From: Thiomicrospira sp. WB1
GTDB lineage: Bacteria > Pseudomonadota > Gammaproteobacteria > Thiomicrospirales > Thiomicrospiraceae
NCBI RefSeq assembly: GCF_001507535.1
Contig: NZ_LQBN01000001.1
Location: forward strand, 62,001 to 126,000
Direction of reading: 5' to 3'
DNA: 64,000 nucleotides
The notes beneath the pieces were generated by a model, which was not told the origin of the DNA, searched no databases, and saw only the letters and a list, made by a program, of their open reading frames with translations. Position 1 is the stretch's first letter, and each line of letters starts with the position of its first letter. This document shows positions 35,880 to 47,944 of this stretch, one piece after another. The position numbers were made by a program, and so were the translations under genes.

Positions 35880-36442
35880 CAATGCTTTCCATTTCTGAAG
35901 CGGTGGCGCAGCTTCGTGCGTCCAAGGTGGTTGCCTGTCCCACGGAGTCGGTCTATGGTCTGGGCTGTGACCCGTTTGACCGCAACGCCTTTGATCGCTT
36001 GCTGGCGCTGAAACAACGTCCGCTGGAAAAAGGGGTGATTCTGATTGCCGCCAATGCTGATCAGGTCGAAGGCTTGACCTGCCTTTTTGACCAGGCCTGG
36101 TCAAAAACGGTGTTGCAAAGCTGGGAACGCCGGTTGGAACCGGGTGAAAGTGCCACCACCTGGATTTTACCGGCCCGAGACAGCGTGCCGGATTGGGTGA
36201 CGGGTGGGCGTGATACACTGGCGGTTCGGGTCAGCCAGCACCCGGTGGTCAAAGCGCTGTGTGAGGCGTATGGTGGCGCATTGGTTTCCACCAGTGCCAA
36301 TCTTAGCGGTCAGCCCCCGATTCGTGAGCGGTCCGAGCTGACACAGACGTTTCCAGAGGTGGATGTGGTTGAAGGGGCGTTGGGTCAGTCCGAGCAACCG
36401 TCGCAGATCTTGTGCGCCCAGACCGGAAAACAATTGCGCTGA
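35876..36442 (+). CDS. tsaC: Threonylcarbamoyl-AMP synthase, YrdC/Sua5 family
   Basis: A 188-residue enzyme making threonylcarbamoyl-AMP for the t6A modification of tRNAs reading ANN codons. Key features are ACPTESVYGLGCDPF near residue 20, LKQRPLEKG and STSANLSGQPP near 150. Length fits short TsaC. The ATG overlaps the alkA stop (ATGA), so the two are translationally coupled. A 29-base stretch inside it (around 36079-36107) matches the reverse complement of intergenic palindrome copies, giving FDQAWSK. Confidence 0.92.
   Translation: MTMLSISEAVAQLRASKVVACPTESVYGLGCDPFDRNAFDRLLALKQRPLEKGVILIAANADQVEGLTCLFDQAWSKTVLQSWERRLEPGESATTWILPARDSVPDWVTGGRDTLAVRVSQHPVVKALCEAYGGALVSTSANLSGQPPIRERSELTQTFPEVDVVEGALGQSEQPSQILCAQTGKQLR
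36090..36101. repeat. Iterated palindrome copy 10 (in tsaC)
   Basis: Perfect ACCAGGCCTGGT in a longer palindrome with TTTTTG/CAAAAA arms; read as DQAW. Confidence 0.95.
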
Positions 36443-36455
36443 TCGGGCTCCGTCC

Positions 36456-37283
36456 TCAGGGGGTCGGGGCTGGCTTGGCTTTTTGGTAGAGTGGCATGAC
36501 CCGTTTGGCGTATTTTTTCAGGTCATTGATCCGGGTTTCATGGGCCGGATGGGTGCTGAGAAATTCCGGCGGAGCATCTTTGGACAACTTGAGCATTTTT
36601 TCCCAGACCCGGACCGCGCCATAAGGGTCAAAACCGCTCCGTGCGGCCAGCTCCACGCCCATGCGATCGGCCTCAGTCTCATGAGTGCGGCTGTTGGGCA
36701 AAATAAACGTGGTCTGCACCACCATGTTGGAGGCATCCAGTGCCGCGCCTCTGACGCCTCCCAAAATCTGCAATGCGGCCAGACCGACCTGGCCGAGCAT
36801 GGCTTGTGACGCGCGTTCCCGACCGTGCTCGCGCAAGGCATGCGCCATTTCGTGGCCCATGATGGCGGCGATTTCGTCTTCCGTGAGTTCAAGCGTGTCA
36901 ATGATGCCGCTGTAAAAGGCAATTTTGCCCCCGGGCATGCACCAGGCATTGAGCTGATCGGAATCGATGTAGTTGACTTCCCAGTTCCATTCGGGCGCGT
37001 CCTCCCGAAAAATGCGGGTATGAGGAATCAGTCGATCGGCAATGGCACGCAATTGCTTGACCCGTTTGGGGTCGGTGTTGAGCTGGCCTTCCTTTTCCGC
37101 CTTTTTGAGCACATCGCTGTAGGCCTGTTTGGCGCCTTCGGTCATTTCGTTTTGCGACACCAGCAGCATCTGCTCTCGCTCAATGCCCACCGCACCCTTT
37201 TGGGTGGTGGAGGAGCAACCGCTCAGCATCAGGGCGGTCAGCAGGGCCGCGAGCCACACTCGAATTGAAAAAGGCTGTTGCAT
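36456..37283 (-). CDS. M48-family metalloprotease lipoprotein (LoiP/YcaL-like)
   Basis: A 275-residue protease with a lipoprotein signal (LMLSGCSS), so it is tethered in the periplasm, probably to the outer membrane. The zinc motif HEMAH is near residue 144 and the third ligand is in THETEADRMG. Relatives degrade misfolded outer-membrane proteins with BamA-linked BepA or act alone like LoiP; it lacks the TPR domain of BepA. Convergent with tsaC, 13 bases apart. Confidence 0.93.
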   Translation of the reverse strand: MQQPFSIRVWLAALLTALMLSGCSSTTQKGAVGIEREQMLLVSQNEMTEGAKQAYSDVLKKAEKEGQLNTDPKRVKQLRAIADRLIPHTRIFREDAPEWNWEVNYIDSDQLNAWCMPGGKIAFYSGIIDTLELTEDEIAAIMGHEMAHALREHGRERASQAMLGQVGLAALQILGGVRGAALDASNMVVQTTFILPNSRTHETEADRMGVELAARSGFDPYGAVRVWEKMLKLSKDAPPEFLSTHPAHETRINDLKKYAKRVMPLYQKAKPAPTP

Positions 37284-38931
<1,648 letters not shown>

Positions 38932-39139
38932 TTATCCTGGCGTTAAGGCCATAGCAATTCTCTTTTCTGTTTTAAAAACCGCCTTTGTGGATTGATTCTT
39001 GGGTGAATCAATTAAGGTCTCTTGTGGCACACGTCTAGGCTTTTCTGTATTTGGAAAACTGTGTTGAAACCTTCTGTGTTTTACGCATCTCCGGCTGGAA
39101 ATGGCATAATATGATCACATTCATCGAAGGAGGTTCGGT

Positions 39140-41032
39140 GTGTCATCGACCACATTAATTTACGACGCCACACAAAAAAACGTGTTCGACACCGACATTT
39201 TGCCCAAGTTGACCGCGTTTCTGGGTGAATCCTTTGCGCTGACGCCACTTGCCTACGAGGGGCAGTCGCTCGCAGACTGGTCCCCTGAGGGAGAAGTCTG
39301 GTTGTGGCTCGGCGATGACGCATTATATGAATTGTTGCCCTGGGCGGCTAAGGAAGGCTGGACCGTTGGATTTTTACCGCACCCGGAGATGGCTCGGTCC
39401 TTGCGCGCCTTTCGTATTCCAGAACAATTGACGTCAGCCCTTGAAGCTTTGACCGAGGCCGAAACGGCTCAGTCGGCGGATCTGCTTTATTGCAACGAGC
39501 AGTTGGTACTGGGATCGGTGATGATGGGCCACCCCAGCTTGATGAAACCGGCCTCTCTGGTGGACGAAAGCGTTTGGTGCAAATTCAAGAACCTGTGGCT
39601 GATGACGGCCAATATCAGCAAGAACTGTTTGTTGCCTTTTGAGTGTCAAACGGCCAAGGAAACCGATATTCATACCGCGGCGCTGGGGGTGACGTTGGTG
39701 TATCGGCCCGGCAACAGCGAATTCACCAAGCGGGTGGTGGGCGAGACTGAAAAAGACGAGCCCATGTTGCATGCGGTGATTCTGGCCCCGACCAGCATTG
39801 TGCAGGTGCTGCATTTTCTGTTTACCAAGGTTCTGCCACGCGATGTGAGAGCCCGAAAGACGCTGCCCGACTATGTGGGCTATGTCAAAACGGAACACAT
39901 TGACATTCATGGTGGGGATGCCCTTCAATTCAGTGTGGATGGCGAAACCTTGCAGGCTGATAAAGTGTCGGTGCGAGTGGAAGCCGATGTGCTGGCGGTA
40001 CGAAACGCCAGACTTCCGGAAAAAGACACCAGCAAGGAGCTCAAAGAAACCGTCAAAATCCAGCGGCTGCCAAAAGGGCAGGCGGTGAAAGAACTGATCA
40101 ATCGACGGTTGCCCTGGATTCATCACGCCGATCAGGAAGAGTTGCGCGAAACCTTCGTCACCCTGAAAGAGAACGCCCAGACCAGTGAATCCTATCTGGT
40201 GCTGATGATTCTGGCGGCACTGTTGTCGACGGTGGGGTTGTTTGCCAACTCCGCTCCGGTGATTATTGGTGCGATGATCCTGGCCCCGCTGATGTCGCCG
40301 ATCATTTCGTTTTCCATGGGGGTGCTGCGCCAAAGCAGTGAATTGATTGTGGCCAGTGGCAAAACGCTGATGGCTGGGGTGGGCGTGAGTCTGCTCTTTG
40401 GTACCTTGTTGACGTTAATGATTCCATTACAGATCATTAACAGCGAAATCGGCGCGCGTTTGAGTCCCAACCTGCTGGACCTGGGGGTGGCAATTCTCTC
40501 GGGCATTGCCGGTGCCTATGCCAGTGCCCGGCATGAAGTGGCGAAAAGTCTGGCTGGTGTCGCGATCGCGGTGGCGTTGGTGCCGCCTTTGTCGGTGGCA
40601 GCGATCGGCATTGGCTGGTGGGACTGGCAGGTGTTCTGGGGGGCGTTTCTGTTGTTTTTGACCAACTTGGTCGGGATCATTCTGGCCGCTTCGGCGACGT
40701 TTTTGTTTTTGGGTTTCAGCGCATTTCACGTGGCGAAAAAAGGCTTGATTCTCTCTTTGGCGGTGGCGGCGGTGATCAGTATTCCATTGGTGTTTGCCTT
40801 CGGGTCCCTGGTTCAGGAGCAGAAGGTGGTGTACACCCTGGAGGGTGCCCGGCTCGAGGGCGTTGAACTGCGGGATGTGCGTATTCGCAGCAATAATCCT
40901 CTGGTGATTTCCTCGCGCCTGTTGTCGGATCAGGCCATGACTGTGCAGGATGTGGATGCGGTCAAGGCCGCGATTGAGCAGCGCTTGCATCAACCAGTCC
41001 AGCTGGAGGCGACCACCGCAGTGATCCGCTAA
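39140..41032 (+). CDS. DUF389 membrane protein with cytoplasmic N-terminal domain
   Basis: A 630-residue protein. The first 340 residues are soluble, with a diacylglycerol-kinase-like fold tone (LWLGDDALYELL and a repeat-like kinase-type region) as in the longer TIGR00341/TIGR00271 relatives. Then a DUF389 membrane domain (about 345-560) has GAMILAPLMSPIISFSMG and ALVPPLSVAAIGIG. A small C-terminal domain (570-630) follows. Function unestablished. GTG start with AAGGAGG six bases upstream. The yefM-yoeB pair converges at its end. Confidence 0.85.
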   Translation: MSSTTLIYDATQKNVFDTDILPKLTAFLGESFALTPLAYEGQSLADWSPEGEVWLWLGDDALYELLPWAAKEGWTVGFLPHPEMARSLRAFRIPEQLTSALEALTEAETAQSADLLYCNEQLVLGSVMMGHPSLMKPASLVDESVWCKFKNLWLMTANISKNCLLPFECQTAKETDIHTAALGVTLVYRPGNSEFTKRVVGETEKDEPMLHAVILAPTSIVQVLHFLFTKVLPRDVRARKTLPDYVGYVKTEHIDIHGGDALQFSVDGETLQADKVSVRVEADVLAVRNARLPEKDTSKELKETVKIQRLPKGQAVKELINRRLPWIHHADQEELRETFVTLKENAQTSESYLVLMILAALLSTVGLFANSAPVIIGAMILAPLMSPIISFSMGVLRQSSELIVASGKTLMAGVGVSLLFGTLLTLMIPLQIINSEIGARLSPNLLDLGVAILSGIAGAYASARHEVAKSLAGVAIAVALVPPLSVAAIGIGWWDWQVFWGAFLLFLTNLVGIILAASATFLFLGFSAFHVAKKGLILSLAVAAVISIPLVFAFGSLVQEQKVVYTLEGARLEGVELRDVRIRSNNPLVISSRLLSDQAMTVQDVDAVKAAIEQRLHQPVQLEATTAVIR

Positions 41033-41037
41033 GAGTT

Positions 41038-41301
41038 TTAATAATGATAGCGGCAGGCGATGATGGTGATTTGACGGTCATCGACCGCATAGACCAGACG
41101 GTGGCTGGCGTCGATGCGTCTGGACCAGAAACCGCTTAAGCTCTCCTTGAGAGGTTCGGGTTTGCCAATGCCTTCAAATGGTGTGCGCAGGGTGGCACGA
41201 ATGAGTTTGTTGATGCGTTTTAACGTTTTCCTGTCCTGACTTTGCCAATATTCATAATCACGCCAGGCACGCTCTGTCCAGGACAGTATCTCAATCGACA
41301 T
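41038..41301 (-). CDS. yoeB: YoeB toxin
   Basis: An 87-residue ribosome-dependent mRNA interferase of the RelE superfamily. The catalytic pattern is complete: Glu in KPEPLK, the Arg-bearing SRRIDASHRLVYAV, and the terminal CRYHY. It cleaves mRNA in the ribosomal A site when free of YefM. It overlaps the antitoxin frame by 11 bases, as usual for this pair, so antitoxin is made first. Confidence 0.95.
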   Translation of the reverse strand: MSIEILSWTERAWRDYEYWQSQDRKTLKRINKLIRATLRTPFEGIGKPEPLKESLSGFWSRRIDASHRLVYAVDDRQITIIACRYHY

Positions 41302-41548
41302 CGATCAAGCCTTTTTGTTCCGTCTTGCCTGAGCGGTATTGTTCAATCGATGTTTTCAGGTGTGCGGCATTCCCGGGCGAACTTAATAAGTGAACCGTTT
41401 CCATCAAGCTGTCAAAGTACTCTTGCGACATCACGATGGCATTGTCGGCATCACGGCGGGTAATCAGGGTGTAGTCGGCATTGTCAACCACGCCGTCCAA
41501 TACGGCTTTCAAGCTGTTTCTTGCGTCGGTGTAACTGACCACTTGCAT
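41291..41548 (-). CDS. yefM: YefM antitoxin
   Basis: An 85-residue Phd/YefM-family antitoxin. The N-terminal dimerisation and DNA-binding domain begins VVSYTDARNSLKAVLD, and the flexible C-terminus (after about 60) wraps the toxin. It should repress its own promoter together with YoeB. A TGTACA core, known from the E. coli yefM operator, lies 48 bases upstream of the start. Confidence 0.93.
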   Translation of the reverse strand: MQVVSYTDARNSLKAVLDGVVDNADYTLITRRDADNAIVMSQEYFDSLMETVHLLSSPGNAAHLKTSIEQYRSGKTEQKGLIDVD

Positions 41549-41591
41549 TTTGCATCTCCAATGTAAAAGTAACCATTAACCATCATTTTAA

Positions 41592-41602
41592 TACATGTAC
41601 AT
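41592..41602. promoter_or_regulatory. Candidate YefM-YoeB operator with TGTACA core
   Basis: The palindromic ATGTACAT lies within ACATGTACATT just upstream of yefM. TGTACA is the established recognition core of the E. coli YefM-YoeB operator; conservation here is inferred. Confidence 0.6.
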
Positions 41603-41644
41603 TTAGCTGTCCATGTTGGCCTGTTTTGACCCTTTCCAGACAAT

Positions 41645-41666
41645 AAAAAACCCGCTTGCGCGGGTT
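41645..41666 (-). terminator. Terminator of the phosphoribulokinase gene
   Basis: The stem CCCGC-TTGC-GCGGG is preceded on the plus strand by an A6 run, giving a U-tract on minus-strand RNA. The iterated palindrome copy 11 lies between it and the stop. Confidence 0.85.
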
Positions 41667-41683
41667 TGAAAGCTGTCAAAAGC

Positions 41684-41695
41684 ACCAGGCCTGGT
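41684..41695. repeat. Iterated palindrome copy 11 (3' of phosphoribulokinase)
   Basis: Perfect ACCAGGCCTGGT extended to an 18-base palindrome with AGC/GCT arms, 16 bases after the stop codon. Confidence 0.95.
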
Positions 41696-41710
41696 GCTTT
41701 TTGATTGGCT

Positions 41711-42646
41711 TTATTGTTGTGCCATGGCGGCGCGTTTGCGCTCGACCAGGTTGTGAATGATGGGGGACATCATCAGGTCCATGGCCTGAATCATGTGCTG
41801 ACCACCACAAACCAATGTTTCATCATTCTGCAGGAAAGCGCCTGGGATTTCGTTTTTGACGGCTTCCAGGTCAATGTCCTGATGGCGAACATGACAAATG
41901 ATCAGGGAATCTTCCGGTTTTGGACCCTCAGGTGCGTCCTCGGAGATGGTGGAGAACGGATCGGAGGTATCGATCAGCGGCACACGGTGGAAGTTGATGT
42001 GCGTGCGGTGGAACTGAGGCACAATGGTTTCGATGTAGTCGGGCATGCGCTCCAGGATCACATCACGTACCTGTTCAACCGAATAAGGACGCTCGGAGGT
42101 ATCACGGTAGATTTTCTGCATCCATTCAATGTTGATGGACGGCGCGACCCCAATGCCCAAATCGACATACTGAGCCACATCGTGCATGCCTTCTTCCGGG
42201 CCGTGGTCCTTGCGTTTCACCATGCCGTGCAAGCCTTCATAAAACAGCACGTCGGTGCCTTCCGGGATCGGTTCCCAGGGTGTGAACTCACCAGGGTTCA
42301 GGTCGGTGCCCAGACGTGCGTTGTGCTCTTTGGCTTCGTCTTCACTGTGAATGTAGTAACGACGTTTGCCCGTGGCGGTTTCTTTGTATTCCTTAAACAG
42401 CGCTTCCAGTTCATTGAACAGGTTGGCATGCTCGGAAAAGTGGGTCAGAACCGGTCCACCGTTTTCTTTGGATTCGGCCACGCGCTTTTTCATTTCCATG
42501 CGCGGGTACTTGTGATAGCTGTCGCCTTCCACAATCGCGACTTTCAGCTGTTCACGCTCAAAGATTTTTTCAACCGCGCGTTTGACGAACGATGTGCCGG
42601 CACCGGATGAACCGGTGACGGTGACAATTGGATGTTCTACTGACAT
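41711..42646 (-). CDS. prk: Phosphoribulokinase (Calvin cycle)
   Basis: A 311-residue class I phosphoribulokinase making ribulose-1,5-bisphosphate with ATP for Rubisco. The P-loop GSSGAGTSFV is at about residues 11-20, then EGDSYHKYPR, YYIHSEDEAKEHNA, LFYEGLHGM and IEWMQKIYRD, all typical of the proteobacterial octameric enzyme. This marks the organism as able to fix CO2. The start at 42646 has AAGGAG. It stands alone, away from any Rubisco genes visible here, with a terminator behind it. Confidence 0.97.
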   Translation of the reverse strand: MSVEHPIVTVTGSSGAGTSFVKRAVEKIFEREQLKVAIVEGDSYHKYPRMEMKKRVAESKENGGPVLTHFSEHANLFNELEALFKEYKETATGKRRYYIHSEDEAKEHNARLGTDLNPGEFTPWEPIPEGTDVLFYEGLHGMVKRKDHGPEEGMHDVAQYVDLGIGVAPSINIEWMQKIYRDTSERPYSVEQVRDVILERMPDYIETIVPQFHRTHINFHRVPLIDTSDPFSTISEDAPEGPKPEDSLIICHVRHQDIDLEAVKNEIPGAFLQNDETLVCGGQHMIQAMDLMMSPIIHNLVERKRAAMAQQ

Positions 42647-42769
42647 AGACTGTCTCCTTCTCATTATCACAAGCATCAGTGAAGATACTTGGGGGTGTTG
42701 TCACCCTGCTTTAGTTTTAAAAATTCGGTTTAAAATCGGGTCATTCGGGCCGGATCACCTTATGTTTTG

Positions 42770-42781
42770 ACCAGGCCTGGT
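42770..42781. repeat. Iterated palindrome copy 12 (3' of gyrB)
   Basis: Perfect ACCAGGCCTGGT with TTTTG/GAAAA flanks, 78 bases beyond the gyrB stop. Confidence 0.95.
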
Positions 42782-42858
42782 GAAAATGGCGTCTATTTAA
42801 TCGGATTTTTGTTCAGATCGCAATTTTCATTTTTATGACAAAGACTTATCGGGCTTGT

Positions 42859-45345
<2,487 letters not shown>

Positions 45346-45503
45346 CTAAGACGGGTGCGTCAGGTTTTAGGGTCTCAGACCGATCTGGGCGACCGGCTGC
45401 CACCGATGGGCCTCACGCAACCACCTTCCAATCGCGCGATTTTACCATAAACCGGGTGAATTTGTAGGGAGATTCGCATACGTGAAAGTGGTTTGAAGCG
45501 CGG

Positions 45504-46541
45504 TTAAGAGGCCTTTTGGGCTGGCAAGCAGGGCTTTTGGTCGGCCTGCTCAAACTGTCGGCGCATGGCTTCGCGGCGTTTGTGTGCCTGAACGTATTCG
45601 GCCGGTTGCGGCGGAATCAGATAAAGAAAATCACCCTGTTTGAAGTCATCGACTGTTGCTTGGGCCAGCCAGTCGGTTGTCCGCTCGGGCTCAAGGCGCA
45701 CCGGGCTGATCACGGCGATGGACAGGGAGGGCGCACGGTGTTTCAGCGCCGCCACTGTACCCAGATGTTGGTCGCTGTGGAACGCCCCGTTCAGATGCAG
45801 GATCTGAGCCTCCGGGTGGGCGCGCTTGGCGTTGAGGATGCTTTCAGCCATGGTGTTGTCACGCAATAGTTGGGCCTGGTAGCTGCGTTGCTGGCGTTCG
45901 TTCAGGGGCGTTTTGTCGGCCTTCCCGTGGCGTTGCGCCTGCATAAAGTCGATGAACTTCTGTTGGTAGGCCGGCGGATTGTAAAAGGCATCGGTCGCCA
46001 CCCAGTGGCGTTGATTGTCAGGGAGGCGTGCCAGATAATCGGGGCCATGGCGGCTGACGCATCGAACAATGTCCCCGGGCGCATTGGCGGCGATGACGGG
46101 TAAAAAATGCCGTTTGGCAAACTCCATCAGTGGGCGGTAGCTTCCGGCATAGTTGGGCCAGGCATCGGCCTGGTCAATGAAGGTTTTTTCACCGATCTGA
46201 CTTTCCAGATAGCGTTCGACGGGTGTCTGATCGTCACGCTCGAACTGCTCCATGCTTAGAACCTGGTTGGGATTCTGTGCAAACAGGGCCGTTTGCAGCT
46301 TCGCCTGCAGCAGGTGAGAGGCATGGTTGCCATGAAATTCGCCCACAAAAATGACATCGGCTTGAGCCAGTTTTCGGACCAGTTCGGGTAACTGAATGAT
46401 CGTGTGGGTTTGGCTGTCGATCAGCCGATAATCATAGGCATGGGTAAGCGACGCCACGCCGGGCTGCGGTTTGTTGGTAATGGACGCGCAGCCGACAAGG
46501 GTTGTCAGTGAAAGCAGCAGCGCGCTGGCTTTAATTTTCAT
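45504..46541 (-). CDS. ChaN-family lipoprotein
   Basis: A 345-residue lipoprotein (signal with lipobox TLVGCAS). Its DUF399/ChaN core has VIFVGEFHGNHASHLLQ and LHLNGAFHSDQHLG. Homologues bind haem or iron at a paired His/Tyr site and are thought to help haem handling. Its ATG overlaps the stop of the SYLF gene upstream by 11 bases, so the two are co-expressed. C-terminal region is rich in charged residues and Gln. Confidence 0.85.
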   Translation of the reverse strand: MKIKASALLLSLTTLVGCASITNKPQPGVASLTHAYDYRLIDSQTHTIIQLPELVRKLAQADVIFVGEFHGNHASHLLQAKLQTALFAQNPNQVLSMEQFERDDQTPVERYLESQIGEKTFIDQADAWPNYAGSYRPLMEFAKRHFLPVIAANAPGDIVRCVSRHGPDYLARLPDNQRHWVATDAFYNPPAYQQKFIDFMQAQRHGKADKTPLNERQQRSYQAQLLRDNTMAESILNAKRAHPEAQILHLNGAFHSDQHLGTVAALKHRAPSLSIAVISPVRLEPERTTDWLAQATVDDFKQGDFLYLIPPQPAEYVQAHKRREAMRRQFEQADQKPCLPAQKAS

Positions 46542-47190
46542 CCGGGAAGTCGGAACCGGTTGGGTTGGCTTCTCGGTAGGCAGGCGGGCGTTGATCCACC
46601 ACCTCTTTGGGGATGAATTTGAATTTCTGCCCGCTGACGGCGACTTCATACATCAAGCCCCCTTTGGCGATGATAAAGGTGGCCATGCCTTTGTAATAGC
46701 CCCCTTTGTTGATGGCATTGTTGGAGCCACCACTGGCACTGGCATTGGGGCCGCGGGTAGTGGCTTCGGCCGAAGCCGAAGCGGTGATCACGGTGGCACT
46801 GGCCTGGGCCCCAAATTCAAACGTACCCTGAGTGAAACGCTCGTAATCATCCTTGTCTTCAAAGAAGATGACCTGACTGTAGGCCTGTCCCCCCAGCTGA
46901 AAGCCGAGAGAGGTCTGCGCCACCGTAACGTCACCGGTGTATTTGTGATCTTTGTAAACGCGGCCCTCGCCGTAAGCGCCGCCAACAAACACCACCCCGG
47001 CTTTGCCAATGGTGGGAAAGACCGCATAGCCATAGGCGGTTTCAAAATAAGGTTTGGCGGCTTTGGCATCGAGAAACATCTTAATGGTGTCGCGATACTC
47101 ATCCGCTTGCGCCATGGGCGTGGCCAGCGGTGACAGAAGCACCAGAGCCAGTAACCATTTTTGAACCAACGAGCCTTTCCAGAAAGTCAT
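46531..47190 (-). CDS. SYLF-domain (YSC84-like) secreted protein
   Basis: A 219-residue protein with a signal peptide (cleavage after MAQA). The body is a SYLF/YSC84 lipid-binding domain with GYAVFPTIGKAGVVFVGGAYGEG (first part near residue 53) and QTSLGFQLGGQAYSQVIFF. In eukaryotes SYLF binds phosphoinositides; bacterial secreted forms are of unknown role, likely envelope-associated. A Ser/Ala-rich stretch near 140 breaks the domain. Operon with the ChaN gene. Confidence 0.88.
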   Translation of the reverse strand: MTFWKGSLVQKWLLALVLLSPLATPMAQADEYRDTIKMFLDAKAAKPYFETAYGYAVFPTIGKAGVVFVGGAYGEGRVYKDHKYTGDVTVAQTSLGFQLGGQAYSQVIFFEDKDDYERFTQGTFEFGAQASATVITASASAEATTRGPNASASGGSNNAINKGGYYKGMATFIIAKGGLMYEVAVSGQKFKFIPKEVVDQRPPAYREANPTGSDFPDEN

Positions 47191-47314
47191 GCAGTGTCCT
47201 TTATTCGCATTGAAACCTGATAAACATCATTCTACCGCAAAACGGGAATGAATCGTAAATCGTCAGGTGTCTGACATTTCAGGACAAGGCTGGCATGGAA
47301 TGGTCTGTCTGCAC

Positions 47315-47563
47315 TTAATACCCGAGGGTTTTCATGCAGCGTTCATAACTGGGGGGCACCGATTTTTGGGTCGTGCCTGCTTCTGGCTTGACTCGGTTGT
47401 TATTTTCCCATTTTTGCATCGACAGGCGCTGGCAGTGTTGGTGGTCTTGTTGAAAATCGGCCTCTGTCTGTCCGGGCTTGGGTTGAAAGCCCTGAGTACT
47501 GCAGGCGGTCAGTGTCAAAGCGACCAGGCCTGGTAAAAAAAAGGAAGAAGTGTGTGTTTTCAT
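47315..47563 (-). CDS. Small lipoprotein
   Basis: An 82-residue protein with lipobox TLTACST and a short body with two further cysteines (QHCQR, YERCM) that may form a disulfide. No function known. It carries an iterated palindrome inside the signal peptide, read as LPGLV. It follows a DUF3240 gene by 17 bases and probably belongs to the metal-efflux transcript. Confidence 0.75.
   Translation of the reverse strand: MKTHTSSFFLPGLVALTLTACSTQGFQPKPGQTEADFQQDHQHCQRLSMQKWENNNRVKPEAGTTQKSVPPSYERCMKTLGY
47523..47534. repeat. Iterated palindrome copy 13 (in lipoprotein gene)
   Basis: Perfect ACCAGGCCTGGT, read as PGLV within the signal peptide. Confidence 0.95.
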
Positions 47564-47579
47564 CTGTGACTCCTAAGTG

Positions 47580-47915
47580 TTAATGGTCATGAGGTGAGAG
47601 AGTGGACAGGCTGCCCTGTGCGATGATGGGCGTCACCGCATAGGCAATGTCGGCGTGCGAAACCGCATGTTTTAGGTGTTGCAACAAGGCAGACCAATCC
47701 GATTCGGTGGTTTCGACGTTCACCAGAATTTGCGGCTGATGGCCAGCCACCTGATCGCGTATGCTTTTTAAGTTCTGGTGAGCGTGAAAGCTTTTGACGG
47801 CCTGCACCTGAAACGCCACGGGCGGTGCGTAGGTCAGCAAGGCGTCCACCAATGGGTGTTCCAGTGTCTGATCGGCCCGTAATGTCAGTCTAACTGGGGG
47901 CGTTTCTTGAGGCAT
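47580..47915 (-). CDS. DUF3240-like small protein of metal efflux operons
   Basis: A 111-residue soluble protein resembling DUF3240, a ferredoxin-like-fold family often placed after CzcA/CusA-type pumps and thought to be PII-like. Motifs: VRLTLRADQTLEHPLVDALL at the start and HQNLKSIRDQVAGH. Located 29 bases after the pump gene in the same direction. Its direct role is unknown. Confidence 0.72.
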   Translation of the reverse strand: MPQETPPVRLTLRADQTLEHPLVDALLTYAPPVAFQVQAVKSFHAHQNLKSIRDQVAGHQPQILVNVETTESDWSALLQHLKHAVSHADIAYAVTPIIAQGSLSTLSPHDH

Positions 47916-47944
47916 GATGTTTTAGATCCTTTGTTGGGTTGAAA

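Noticed and set aside
39025-39045. TGGCAC followed by a GC near 39027, resembling a sigma54 promoter before the DUF389 gene
   Set aside because: The spacing between GG and GC is one base too long and no enhancer-like site is nearby.
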